The notes under the pieces: generated by a model
Database searches by the model: none
What the model was told of the DNA's origin: nothing
What the model saw: only the letters and a program-made list of their open reading frames with translations
In this document: piece by piece, positions 47,125-55,692 of the stretch
How positions within the stretch are numbered: position 1 is the stretch's first letter
How the letters are laid out: each line of letters begins with the position of its first letter
DNA from: Saccharomycopsis fibuligera x Saccharomycopsis cf. fibuligera
Lineage: Eukaryota > Ascomycota > Saccharomycetes > Ascoideales > Saccharomycopsidaceae
NCBI GenBank assembly: GCA_001936135.1
Contig: CP012817.1
Span: 124,001 to 188,000, forward strand
DNA: 64,000 bases
Direction of reading: 5' to 3'
Program-made: the position numbers and the translations under genes

Positions 47125-49833
47125 TTACTCGATTCTGTTTAAGATATTCTGTAAATATCCACCAAAGCTGATTTCCTCAGTATGCACCACTTGGTCTACC
47201 ACGCCAGAATCATAAATAGCACTGCCAACAGTAGATGCTGTACCCGAAGTCAAGTCCACAGGGCTAAGTTTTGCATAGAGAAAACGCGCTTGTGATTTGT
47301 TCTCGTCTGTTTCTATGTATCGTGGTACCGGAAACCTGTTTTTGATACTGAAAGCAACTTTTCGAGCATAATTTATCATGTGGAAGAGCTCAACTATATC
47401 AACAGTTTTAAGTAAATGAATTCCGGGGTCCAATTGGCGTAATGCTATTTTTTGCTCTTCTCCTGTATTTTTACCGTGTTCATCAGTATTACTTTCCAAG
47501 TAAGCATCTCTTTTCTTTTTAATCTCACTTAAACTTATCATTAACCCGTTACCATCAATGATACTGTTGCTGTTGTTAATATTTCGATAAATTATCAAGT
47601 TGCTAACCATTCTTGCAAATAAATCGCGGCGATATGCAATAGAACTGCCTACGTGGACCACAACGTGATAGAATTGATCATATATAAGGATTGTGTTACT
47701 GCTATTGATTAGCGCGTTCGCGTCTAATTTTATTTCCCTAAATTCTAGGTCAGAATTACTGTCATTGTTCTTGGTATTGTTATCGTTGCAATTCAGGCTT
47801 TTCTCTGAGCATGTTGGTGACAAAAGCTTGTAAAGTGCTGGTTTAATTGCTAATATTGCATTTGGGGTGCGAAGCTTGAGGAAAACATTATAGTAAAAAG
47901 CGGCTTCGTCGGGACTAATATTGGCTTTATTCAAGAGGAACGATTTTCTAAGGTGATAAAGTAATTCAGACAAAAGATGCAATTTTGCATTTTTAATCTT
48001 AGTATTATTGTTGTACTGATAACTCCATGGCGCGGAATCAGTGCTAATCGGCATTTTTAGTTTTCCGTAATTTCTAATCAATCCAGTAAGTTGGCTATCT
48101 ACTTTTTCGAGCATTTGTTGTCTGTCTAACTTCAAATCGCTTAAACTTTCGTAAGCTATTCTCTTAGCAAGAGTGACAAAATAGCAATTTTCATCAAATT
48201 CTAAAGCTAGCTGCTCTAAATTGCGTTCCTTGTATATCTTTTCGGTGATAATGTTGGATATCACTCTATTTGCATCATGAGAATCTTTGTAAGAAAGTTG
48301 GAACTGAATAAAATAATAATCTCTTTGTTTTGTATTATTATACTGATTTTGCTTTTTGACAAGATCCGCTTGTTGCACATAGACTGCGAACTCTGTTTCT
48401 AAATCAAAAGAGCTTATTATCCATCTATTAGATAAAGATTCGCCGATCGGGAAATCAGAAGCATGAAGAGAGTGATTTTTTAACGAGATTAAAGGACCCA
48501 CCGCTCCATTGACCTTGATATTTTCACTTGTAACAATGGCTAATTCACCATTCGAACAAACCCGTGCTTTATCTTTTTCAACAACCAATTTAGCAAAATT
48601 TTGAATAAATAAGTCACTTTTGAAAGTATCAGCAAGTACTATGTTACCGCAGGTTAAATTACTTAGTCCTTTCATTTCGAAAATCCCAGTTTGCTCAATA
48701 TCCGCACTGAACAAATCAATTCGAAGCGAGACACTGCAATTTCGATTGTACTCTGGATGTTTTGCATCTATTCCCAGTAGTCTTTTGAAATTTTTGATCA
48801 CCAATTGGTTATAATATTTAGAAGCCAGATTAAGCTGCGAAAATTCACTCAAATTTTCAAATACGCTGTGATTGCGAAAATTTTTCTTCAATGAGGAGTC
48901 AATAACTTTACCAGGACCTTTGGTGCAAGGCCCCGAGATAAATACGCAAATGTGAACTAATATATGGGTTTTCTCTGTTAATATTGGCAACATTTCTAAT
49001 TTGAGTATTTTGGAGATCTGAATAGCAAGTTCAATTGCTTTTCCTGTTATCCTTACTGGACGATGGCCTTTAGCAGGGTTTCTATTGGATGTGAGGCTCA
49101 GAATATAGTGGGTGAATGTGTCAATTTGAGTTTGAGAGTTCAAGCTGAAGAATAAGTTGTTAATCCTAGTTTTGCTATGGTCTTTTCCAAATAATTTTTT
49201 GCGTAATGATTTGACATCTATCCATGAGGAGTCAGTGAATGTGTGGGATTCACAAGTATTACTGATATTAATTTGAGAATCAAATGTGATGACAGAAAAC
49301 ACGGTCTCAGGAGGGAAATGAGGTATTTGAGATAGCAAAGTAGCTTTTAGGGATTCTAGCTCATCTGGAAATGTAGCAAGATCAATTACAAAAATTACTA
49401 TTTTTGAATAGTTACTTATTAAATTTTGAGGAACTGTGGTGTTTTGAAAACGTTGAACAAACTGAACATCCGTACCAATTAGTATTGGGTCAAATTCTGC
49501 TGGGAGTCTATTCACATAATCACAAAAACAGCATGTCCAGGAGTTTGAGCCTTTGTTTGCTTTGCAATGCTTGTTAAGGATGCCTCCACATTTGAGGTTT
49601 TGACACTTGTAGAGATCTGTCAGAATTGTATCAATCAGCACCTGCGACTCAGTAGCAAGAGGGCAGTAACTGCAGGCCAATTGGCCAGTTTTGGACTGGT
49701 CTAGCCTGGAGGATGGGAACGCATTCCAATTGAATCGCACCTTAGTCATGACCTTTGTGAGAGGAATGTGCAATCTTTTTTTCACGTTTTGTTTCTGCAA
49801 ATAGTTTCTGCCTTTCATACCCATTTTCGTCAA
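47125..49833 (-). CDS. NEL1: Sec23 paralogue, Nel1-like
   Basis: A 902-aa frame with Sec23 architecture but highly diverged. It opens with VRFNWNAFPSSRLDQSKTGQ, like the Sec23 start. A zinc-finger region follows (CQNLKC, then CCFC), and a trunk domain with IVIFVIDLATFPDELESLK. The beta-barrel/helical part comes next, and a gelsolin-like C-terminus (ILIYDQFYHVVVHVGSSIAYRRDLF). True Sec23 is about 760 aa and strongly conserved, so this fits the Nel1 branch, which in S. cerevisiae stimulates Sar1 GTPase without joining the COPII coat. Met29 (49749) is a plausible alternative start, because Sec23 homology begins just after it. Confidence 0.82.
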   Translation of the reverse strand: MTKMGMKGRNYLQKQNVKKRLHIPLTKVMTKVRFNWNAFPSSRLDQSKTGQLACSYCPLATESQVLIDTILTDLYKCQNLKCGGILNKHCKANKGSNSWTCCFCDYVNRLPAEFDPILIGTDVQFVQRFQNTTVPQNLISNYSKIVIFVIDLATFPDELESLKATLLSQIPHFPPETVFSVITFDSQINISNTCESHTFTDSSWIDVKSLRKKLFGKDHSKTRINNLFFSLNSQTQIDTFTHYILSLTSNRNPAKGHRPVRITGKAIELAIQISKILKLEMLPILTEKTHILVHICVFISGPCTKGPGKVIDSSLKKNFRNHSVFENLSEFSQLNLASKYYNQLVIKNFKRLLGIDAKHPEYNRNCSVSLRIDLFSADIEQTGIFEMKGLSNLTCGNIVLADTFKSDLFIQNFAKLVVEKDKARVCSNGELAIVTSENIKVNGAVGPLISLKNHSLHASDFPIGESLSNRWIISSFDLETEFAVYVQQADLVKKQNQYNNTKQRDYYFIQFQLSYKDSHDANRVISNIITEKIYKERNLEQLALEFDENCYFVTLAKRIAYESLSDLKLDRQQMLEKVDSQLTGLIRNYGKLKMPISTDSAPWSYQYNNNTKIKNAKLHLLSELLYHLRKSFLLNKANISPDEAAFYYNVFLKLRTPNAILAIKPALYKLLSPTCSEKSLNCNDNNTKNNDSNSDLEFREIKLDANALINSSNTILIYDQFYHVVVHVGSSIAYRRDLFARMVSNLIIYRNINNSNSIIDGNGLMISLSEIKKKRDAYLESNTDEHGKNTGEEQKIALRQLDPGIHLLKTVDIVELFHMINYARKVAFSIKNRFPVPRYIETDENKSQARFLYAKLSPVDLTSGTASTVGSAIYDSGVVDQVVHTEEISFGGYLQNILNRIE

Positions 49834-50286
49834 GAACTTGCGCTCTTTTCAAGAATTGGTGATTGTAGTATTCTTGCTGCCGAAGTGCTCTAGATTATGC
49901 TTGTATCACATGGGTCATGTGCTATATATAACGCATAAAAATACATTCTTGTGCATGTGCATGTGCATACATTTGCATAACGGCTTCTTTCGGTTAGGTA
50001 ATGTATTACTCATAATCCTGCGCCCAGTAACATAAGAGTGCACTGGCGTGCGTTTCTTTTTTCTCTCATGGCGCGTGACTCTCAGTCGATCATTCAATTA
50101 GACAGTTGCCACCGGAGGAGGCGCTACCTGCTGTATATATACCGAGGAACGCTGCGAGCGCTTATCAACAGTCTTCAAACTTCTTCAGCTTTATATGCCT
50201 TCTTCTTTTCTCGGCTACTCAGCAATCTCAATATACACTCCAGTTTTTACACATATTTTGACAACAACCAAATACCAAATTTCATT
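49834..50286. promoter_or_regulatory. Divergent NEL1-TMC1 promoter with PACE-like site
   Basis: 453 bp. TTGCCACC at 50106-50113 reads GGTGGCAA on the other strand, matching the Rpn4 element GGTGGCAAA over eight bases. An ATCACATG word is at 49905-49912. No gene is seen. Confidence 0.5.
50106..50113 (-). promoter_or_regulatory. PACE (Rpn4)-like site upstream of TMC1
   Basis: GGTGGCAA(C) on the minus strand, 174 bp before the TMC1 start codon. The S. cerevisiae gene is a known Rpn4 target, so the match fits the neighbour's role in proteotoxic stress. The ninth base differs from consensus. Confidence 0.5.
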
Positions 50287-51164
50287 ATGAAGGTATCCAT
50301 CAAAACCACTTCTGGTGAATGTAAGTACCTATATTGCGCTTTCCCCCCATAAAGCAGCCGCCAGTTGCCGCTTTCGGTGTTAACCTGGCCGCTTTCATTC
50401 AACAGATTTAGCAGCACTGTCTGCTTTTACGTTACCAGTTTTTCTCTAACATAAAGTCAGTCTATCAGGTCACCATTCCAAACAACTCGACTATTAACGA
50501 CTTGAAGCTTACCGCTATAGTTGCTTCAAACTCGTTAAAGTCATCCAACACCAATTTTTACAACTTGTATTTTAAAGGTGTAAAGTTGGAGTTGCTTAAG
50601 AATGTTTCTAATTACGGCATTATAGATAACGACTTGATCATCATTGGTAGTAAGATGCCTCAACAGGATAGCAGCCCCAGCGGCCCTACTGAAGCAGAAA
50701 CTGCTTCGTCTGTTGCTGGTGAGCCAACCGGCGCCTCTAGCAATCTTGATAGAGTTGCCACTGTGGACGGCAACCTGGACGGTTCGACTAATAAGAGCAA
50801 CATTGCAGACCTTACAAAACTTCAACAACAACAACAACAACAGCAGCAGCAGCAGCAGCAGCAGCCATCACAACAACAGGTGAAAACCACTAGACCAAAA
50901 TCTTCAGCAAGTGATACCGTTACTCACACTATCACTAAAAAAAAGAAGTCTTCTAAGGGCAGCAAAAAGTGTAATTTTGCCAACTGCAACAATGCTTCAT
51001 TGCGCATGATTGGATCTTGTCAGGATTGTGGTGGTAACTTTTGCTCTAAACATAGACTTATGGAAAACCATTGTTGTGCTGGCTTGAACAACTTCAAGAA
51101 GATTGCATTCAACAGAAATGCCAGCAAGTTGCAGCTGGAGCAAACCATTAGTCAAAAAGTTTAA
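50287..51164 (+). CDS. TMC1: Ubiquitin-like plus AN1 zinc-finger protein, one intron
   Basis: Exon 1 (50287-50320) and exon 2 (50461-51164) encode 245 aa. The intron starts GTAAGT and ends GTCAG. Splicing yields MKVSIKTTSGEFYQVTIPNN, the start of an N-terminal ubiquitin-like domain (about 1-75); reading from 50502 would cut it in half. A poly-Gln run (about 133-147) separates it from a C-terminal AN1 finger (about 185-230: CNFANC, CQDCGGNFCSKHR, CC). The call as the S. cerevisiae YOR052C/TMC1 orthologue rests on the AN1 finger, adjacency to ETT1 as in S. cerevisiae, and a PACE-like site. The product probably helps in stress handling of the proteasome or Cdc48 system. Confidence 0.86.
50321..50460 (+). 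other. TMC1 intron (140 nt)
   Basis: GTAAGT at 50321, CAG at 50458-50460. No perfect TACTAAC is present. TGTTAAC at about 50388 is the best branch-point candidate; CTCTAAC near 50448 lies too close to the AG. Confidence 0.82.
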
Positions 51165-51820
51165 TCATGTACCATTAGTGAAGCTTTGTCTACTGTGTCC
51201 TTAGAAAATTATGATATCCTTTTTTTTTTGTTTTCATTTATTTTCACTTGATGTTTTTTTCACTTAGGTTATGATTTCTTAGCATTATAAACTTTGTGTC
51301 TTTGATGCTGGTGGTATAATTGCATCTTACTTCTTCTTTCTTATTCTTTGGTTTGTTTACTTTTCTTTTTTTATATATATATATATGTGCGTCATTTTTA
51401 TTACTATTCTATTTTTATTTAGTTTTAATTTCTTTGGTAATCGGCCTTTGGTGGTGTCTTCTAATAAACCTTATCTTTCTAGTTCAACTATTTTGCTTAT
51501 TGTATCAAAACGCACCAGCTAAATTTTATGCGAAAGTCGTTTCAAGACGAACTCATCGCATGCGACGTCATTGCCCCCTGTGGTTGGTACTTGAGAGCCC
51601 ATTCCAATGGTATATGCGTGACTTCTCTAAATGAATAAAAAAAGTAAAAATAAAAAGAGTAAAAAAGTAAAAAAAATTTCATTGATATCGTATGATGCTC
51701 GATGAGACTGCTTCTATCCTCATATAAGTAGCTGACGATATAACATACTATTTCTGTGCTGAGGGTTTCAGTCTTGAAAAATCTTAGGAGACTTTTAGAA
51801 TATCTTAAAACTCAGCAAAA
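51165..51820. promoter_or_regulatory. ETT1 upstream region with RRPE and PAC words
   Basis: 656 bp, T-rich in the left half (TMC1 3' flank). AAAAAATTT at 51671-51679 (RRPE-like) and CGATGAG at 51700-51706 (PAC) lie about 20 bp apart, roughly 115-150 bp before the ETT1 ATG. This is the paired arrangement seen at yeast ribosome-biogenesis genes. Confidence 0.5.
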
Positions 51821-53362
51821 ATGGCAAAAAGGCCTTTAGGATTGGGCAAGTCCCACGAGAAGAAGCGTAAGAAGACATCTTCCAAGACCTCAGACACACA
51901 ACTGGAATCAAAGCCAAAACAAGAAGTGCAAGTTACAGAAAACTCAGTTAACAATGAACAACCTGCTATCCCTGAAGCAGCAGCTAGTGGTGAACTAATG
52001 ATAAAAATGTCATCTGGTTTAAATGAGCTCGCTCAATTGTGGCTCAGTTATGCAAAGAAAAAAATTAGTAAAGAAAGTTTTGACAGTGAAAGCAATAATA
52101 ATCAACTAATATTGAATGGTATCATTCATGAATGTGACAGATTGCTTAGAAAATCACATAACTTGAAAGAACAAAAATCTGCAAAGAAACAAAAGAGCCA
52201 AGAAGATGAGGAGGAAGATATTAATTTGGATGGTCAATTTTATTCCATTTATGGACTTGCGTTGGCCGAGTTGGCATATTTTCAGACTCTTGAAGGTGGC
52301 GACGAACAGGAAAATCAAGAAGAAAAAGAGTTCGATGAGGCTGAAGAAGCTGCCAAGAACAAAGCTAAAGCCGAACAAGTGGCTGCGTTTTTCAGTGAAG
52401 CACATGAAAGAATTTCTGTTGGGTTGGAAAAATTTCCAAATGATGAGCTTGTATTAAAACTTGCAGAGAGTCAAGTTTTAGCTAATCAAATCCCACTACA
52501 ATGGATTTCTACTATGTCTGTCAACTCTACTAAAAAACAGTTTCCTGACATATTGTCCAAAGTTGACCAAGTGTTTGCTAATCTTGAGGCCGCTAGTGAG
52601 CTTCTTGATAAATCGAAAGACAATGATAGTTTCAATAGCTTTTATGACTTCCAACAGTTCTCTTTGCTTGACACCCTTGATGACTTGCTCGACATGATTG
52701 AAAATTTCGGCATTAACGATGATTTGAACGAAATTGATAGTGACAATGAAGAAGAACTCGAAGCGGCTAGTGTCCAATTAAGCAAAAAGCATCCACTATT
52801 TGCCATTAGAGAAAAAATTGATGTTTACTCTGATAAATTGATTGCCAGCTATGATGCATTCTTGCAACATTTGGTGCAAGTTAGTAAACAACATTACAAG
52901 ATCGATCTTGAGGGAAATTTGCATGAGATTAAAAGTCATACTTTGGTGAATTTTTACTTGAAAGTAAATGAGAAGCTTGGACAGTTATATTTGAAGAAAG
53001 CTGATGAAGCAGGCAAAGAATATACAGACATAGTTTACGGCGATGATGGCGAAAGCGACGATGAGAAAGAAGATGACGCTAATAACGAAGACGAAAGGCA
53101 AAAAATGGCCAAACCATTACAGAAAGTTGCCATTGATAATTACAAAAAGGCAATCAAATACCTCAAAGTATGCGAGGATGAAGAAGATCCAGCTACGTGG
53201 GTCAATATTGCTGAAGTTGAAATCTCGTTAGGTAATATTTATGAACTCAACAGTGAAAAGCAAGAATCACTTTATAAAAAAGCAGAAAAAAAATTGCGCA
53301 AAGCTAATAGAGCCACTGGTGGTAAATATGAACATATCTTGAGCAATTTGATTGATAGTTAG
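51821..53362 (+). CDS. ETT1: Enhancer of translation termination 1 (Nro1 family)
   Basis: Nuclear TPR-like protein; in yeasts the family affects stop-codon readthrough and, through the prolyl hydroxylase Ofd1/Tpa1, oxygen responses. The 513-aa protein (412 in S. cerevisiae) begins with the hallmark MAKRPLGLGK and a Lys-rich nuclear signal. It continues with LNGIIHECDRLLR, YGLALAELAYFQ, DLLDMIENFG with an acidic segment after it, and a C-terminal helical repeat region (KKAIKYLKV to the end). Extra length comes from Glu/Lys-rich inserts. It follows TMC1 on the same strand, the same neighbour pair as YOR052C-YOR051C. Confidence 0.92.
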   Translation: MAKRPLGLGKSHEKKRKKTSSKTSDTQLESKPKQEVQVTENSVNNEQPAIPEAAASGELMIKMSSGLNELAQLWLSYAKKKISKESFDSESNNNQLILNGIIHECDRLLRKSHNLKEQKSAKKQKSQEDEEEDINLDGQFYSIYGLALAELAYFQTLEGGDEQENQEEKEFDEAEEAAKNKAKAEQVAAFFSEAHERISVGLEKFPNDELVLKLAESQVLANQIPLQWISTMSVNSTKKQFPDILSKVDQVFANLEAASELLDKSKDNDSFNSFYDFQQFSLLDTLDDLLDMIENFGINDDLNEIDSDNEEELEAASVQLSKKHPLFAIREKIDVYSDKLIASYDAFLQHLVQVSKQHYKIDLEGNLHEIKSHTLVNFYLKVNEKLGQLYLKKADEAGKEYTDIVYGDDGESDDEKEDDANNEDERQKMAKPLQKVAIDNYKKAIKYLKVCEDEEDPATWVNIAEVEISLGNIYELNSEKQESLYKKAEKKLRKANRATGGKYEHILSNLIDS

Positions 53363-53821
53363 GATCGAGTGGTGTTTTATAGACGGAATATGTTCAAATA
53401 AACGTGCGTTGTATTATGATGGTGTATTATATTTTGCGCGGATTTTGGTACTGCGGTAAAATGCATTACTACCAGTCTAATATTCGTTTGTATATCTTGA
53501 TAATATGGAAGTATTCTGTCTATACGTAAGAGTATGACCCGCCTCAGTGGTATATAAATGTGACTAAGCATTGGGCAACGCGTAATTCAACTTAAATTTA
53601 ATTTATTTCTAATTTTTCTTGTACGCGTGTGGATCGGCTGCTACTGTGCAAGAGGGAAAGTCGGTGAAGATGAGAATAAAAGAAAATCTTTTCATGCTTA
53701 CATTTCACCAATCTCAAACACACCAGCATCTTTGTACTTTCCCAGTTCTCAATTGTCTACATCACATACTCAGTCACCGAGCTAGTACACCACCACTACT
53801 GTACATTCCACATAATACATC
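53363..53821. promoter_or_regulatory. RAD27 upstream region with two MCB boxes
   Basis: 459 bp. Perfect ACGCGT words occur at 53578-53583 and 53623-53628, 194-244 bp before the RAD27 start. This is the MBF element of G1/S genes. Confidence 0.65.
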
Positions 53822-54988
53822 ATGGGTATTAAAGGTTTAAATAGACTCATATCAGATAACGTTCCCGGTGCCATCAAACTGGCGGAAATCAAAACTTTTT
53901 TTGGCCGCAAAGTTGCCATCGATGCCTCCATGTGTCTTTACCAATACTTGATTGCTGTTAGACAGGCCGACGGATCGCAATTGACTAACGAAGAAGGTCA
54001 AACCACGTCTCATTTGTCTGGCTTCTTTTATCGTACCATCAGAATGGTCGAAAATGGGCTCAAGCCGGTATACGTGTTTGACGGCAAGCCGCCGCAGTTG
54101 AAAAGCGAAGAACTAACCAAACGTGTGGAGCGTAAAATGAAAGCTGAGGCCCATATTGAAAGTATTAAAGAAACCGGTACCGTTGAGGAAATCTCCAGAT
54201 TCGAAAGACGTACTGTGCGGGCCACCAGAGAGCAGAATGAGGAGGTCAAGCTGTTACTCAAGTTGATGGGGATCCCCTTTGTGGAAGCCCCATGTGAGGC
54301 TGAAGCACAATGTGCAGAATTGGCTAAAGCTGGGAAAGTGTATGCTGCTGCATCCGAAGATATGGACACATTGTGTTACGGGCCACCGTATTTACTTCGT
54401 CATTTGACTTATTCAGAAGCGCGTAAGATTCCGGTGGATGAGGTTAAAACTAGTCTCATTACTGAGGGGTTGGAACTTGATAATCGCAGTTTTATTGACT
54501 TGTGTATCTTGCTTGGCTGCGACTACTGCGAGACAATCCGCGGTATCGGCCCTATCAATGCGTTGAAGCTTATCAAAGAGTTCAAAACCATTGAGAACAT
54601 CCTTGAGCATTTCAAAGAAAACCCAAAGAAGTACGGCAAGTACGAGATTCCCGAAGGGTGGTTATACAAAGAGGCAAGAGAATTATTTGTTAACCCGCAG
54701 GTGACGCCAGGAAGTGATGTTGAGTTGAAATGGCAAGAGCCGGATGTGGATGGGTTGGTGAAGTTTATGTGCGAGCAAAATGGGTTCAGTGAGGAAAGAG
54801 TGAGGAATGGGGCTGCCAAGTTGTCCAAGGGATTGAAGTCAGGAATCCAGGGCCGTTTGGATACGTTTTTCAAAGTGGTGCCAAAGGCCGGTGACACCAA
54901 AGCCAGCGACAAGAAGAAAAGTGCTGATAAGGTGAAAAATGGTAAAGTGCAAAAGCCAAAGACTAGTTTCAGAAAAGGGAAGCGTTGA
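53822..54988 (+). CDS. RAD27: Flap endonuclease FEN1
   Basis: Nuclear structure-specific 5' nuclease that trims Okazaki flaps and acts in base-excision repair. The 388-aa protein (382 in S. cerevisiae) starts MGIKGLN. The N-domain has [16 protein letters not shown] (catalytic Asp34) and YVFDGKPP (Asp86). The I-domain has [15 protein letters not shown] and AASEDMDTL, with [14 protein letters not shown] after it. The PCNA-interacting box QGRLDTFF lies at about 338-345, followed by a Lys-rich tail. The two in-frame CTG codons (near residues 21 and 143) fall where S. cerevisiae has Lys. Confidence 0.97.
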   Translation: MGIKGLNRLISDNVPGAIKLAEIKTFFGRKVAIDASMCLYQYLIAVRQADGSQLTNEEGQTTSHLSGFFYRTIRMVENGLKPVYVFDGKPPQLKSEELTKRVERKMKAEAHIESIKETGTVEEISRFERRTVRATREQNEEVKLLLKLMGIPFVEAPCEAEAQCAELAKAGKVYAAASEDMDTLCYGPPYLLRHLTYSEARKIPVDEVKTSLITEGLELDNRSFIDLCILLGCDYCETIRGIGPINALKLIKEFKTIENILEHFKENPKKYGKYEIPEGWLYKEARELFVNPQVTPGSDVELKWQEPDVDGLVKFMCEQNGFSEERVRNGAAKLSKGLKSGIQGRLDTFFKVVPKAGDTKASDKKKSADKVKNGKVQKPKTSFRKGKR

Positions 54989-55692
54989 GTGGAGAGACTG
55001 TCGTTCTGGTTTATGATGATGTTTTATATTATGTTTCTTGTGCAGGATGTTTGTACTACTTAATACTATTTGCTTCGTGTATTGTATTTCACAAGTTGCT
55101 TGTATCTTGGCCCGACTGTCATTCATTGCTGTATACTGTACTCTACTCTGTAAAGAGTACTCTGTCCTCTGCTTTATGCTCTTAGAAATGGTATAATGGT
55201 TCATGTTGACGTCTCGCGCCTCCTGCGACTGTGCTTACGTAATCCTTACCTGAGCTAAAGCTTCTCTCCGCCAACCGCAAACAGTCGTCATGTTTTTGTC
55301 CCTTCTTCTGCCACAGCCCTCGACGCTAAATCCTTCGGTCACTCGCCCACTGGGCAACTAGCTCATCCAGTCAAGTTGTACCAGTCGCGGCTTCCAGCAC
55401 TGCCTTCCAACCAATCCTAGCACTCAATCACGATACAATACTTTGGAATATTACACATATTATCGCACACATACACAAACATGTGTATAGGCTGCTAGAC
55501 CCCAGAATTTCCATCCTATCTCTTCTACCCCTTTTTAGCAGTGATTCACCAACCCATCAATTGATTTTTTTAAGGTTTTCTGTTAATTCGATTTCGGAAT
55601 GGCTTCGATGCTATAGCGCTAACAGAGCCAAACGAAACTGCATACCAAAAACCACAAGTCATAAAACATCATCGCACAAATAACAAACAGCT
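54989..55692. promoter_or_regulatory. RAD27-kinase intergenic region
   Basis: 704 bp with no supported gene. A palindromic TTACGTAA (bZIP/Yap-type) lies at 55235-55242. Several short open frames show no conserved content. Confidence 0.45.

Noticed and set aside
50502-50504. ATG at 50502 as start of the AN1 protein
   Set aside because: It would truncate the ubiquitin-like domain; exon 1 at 50287 and a GTAAG/CAG intron restore it.
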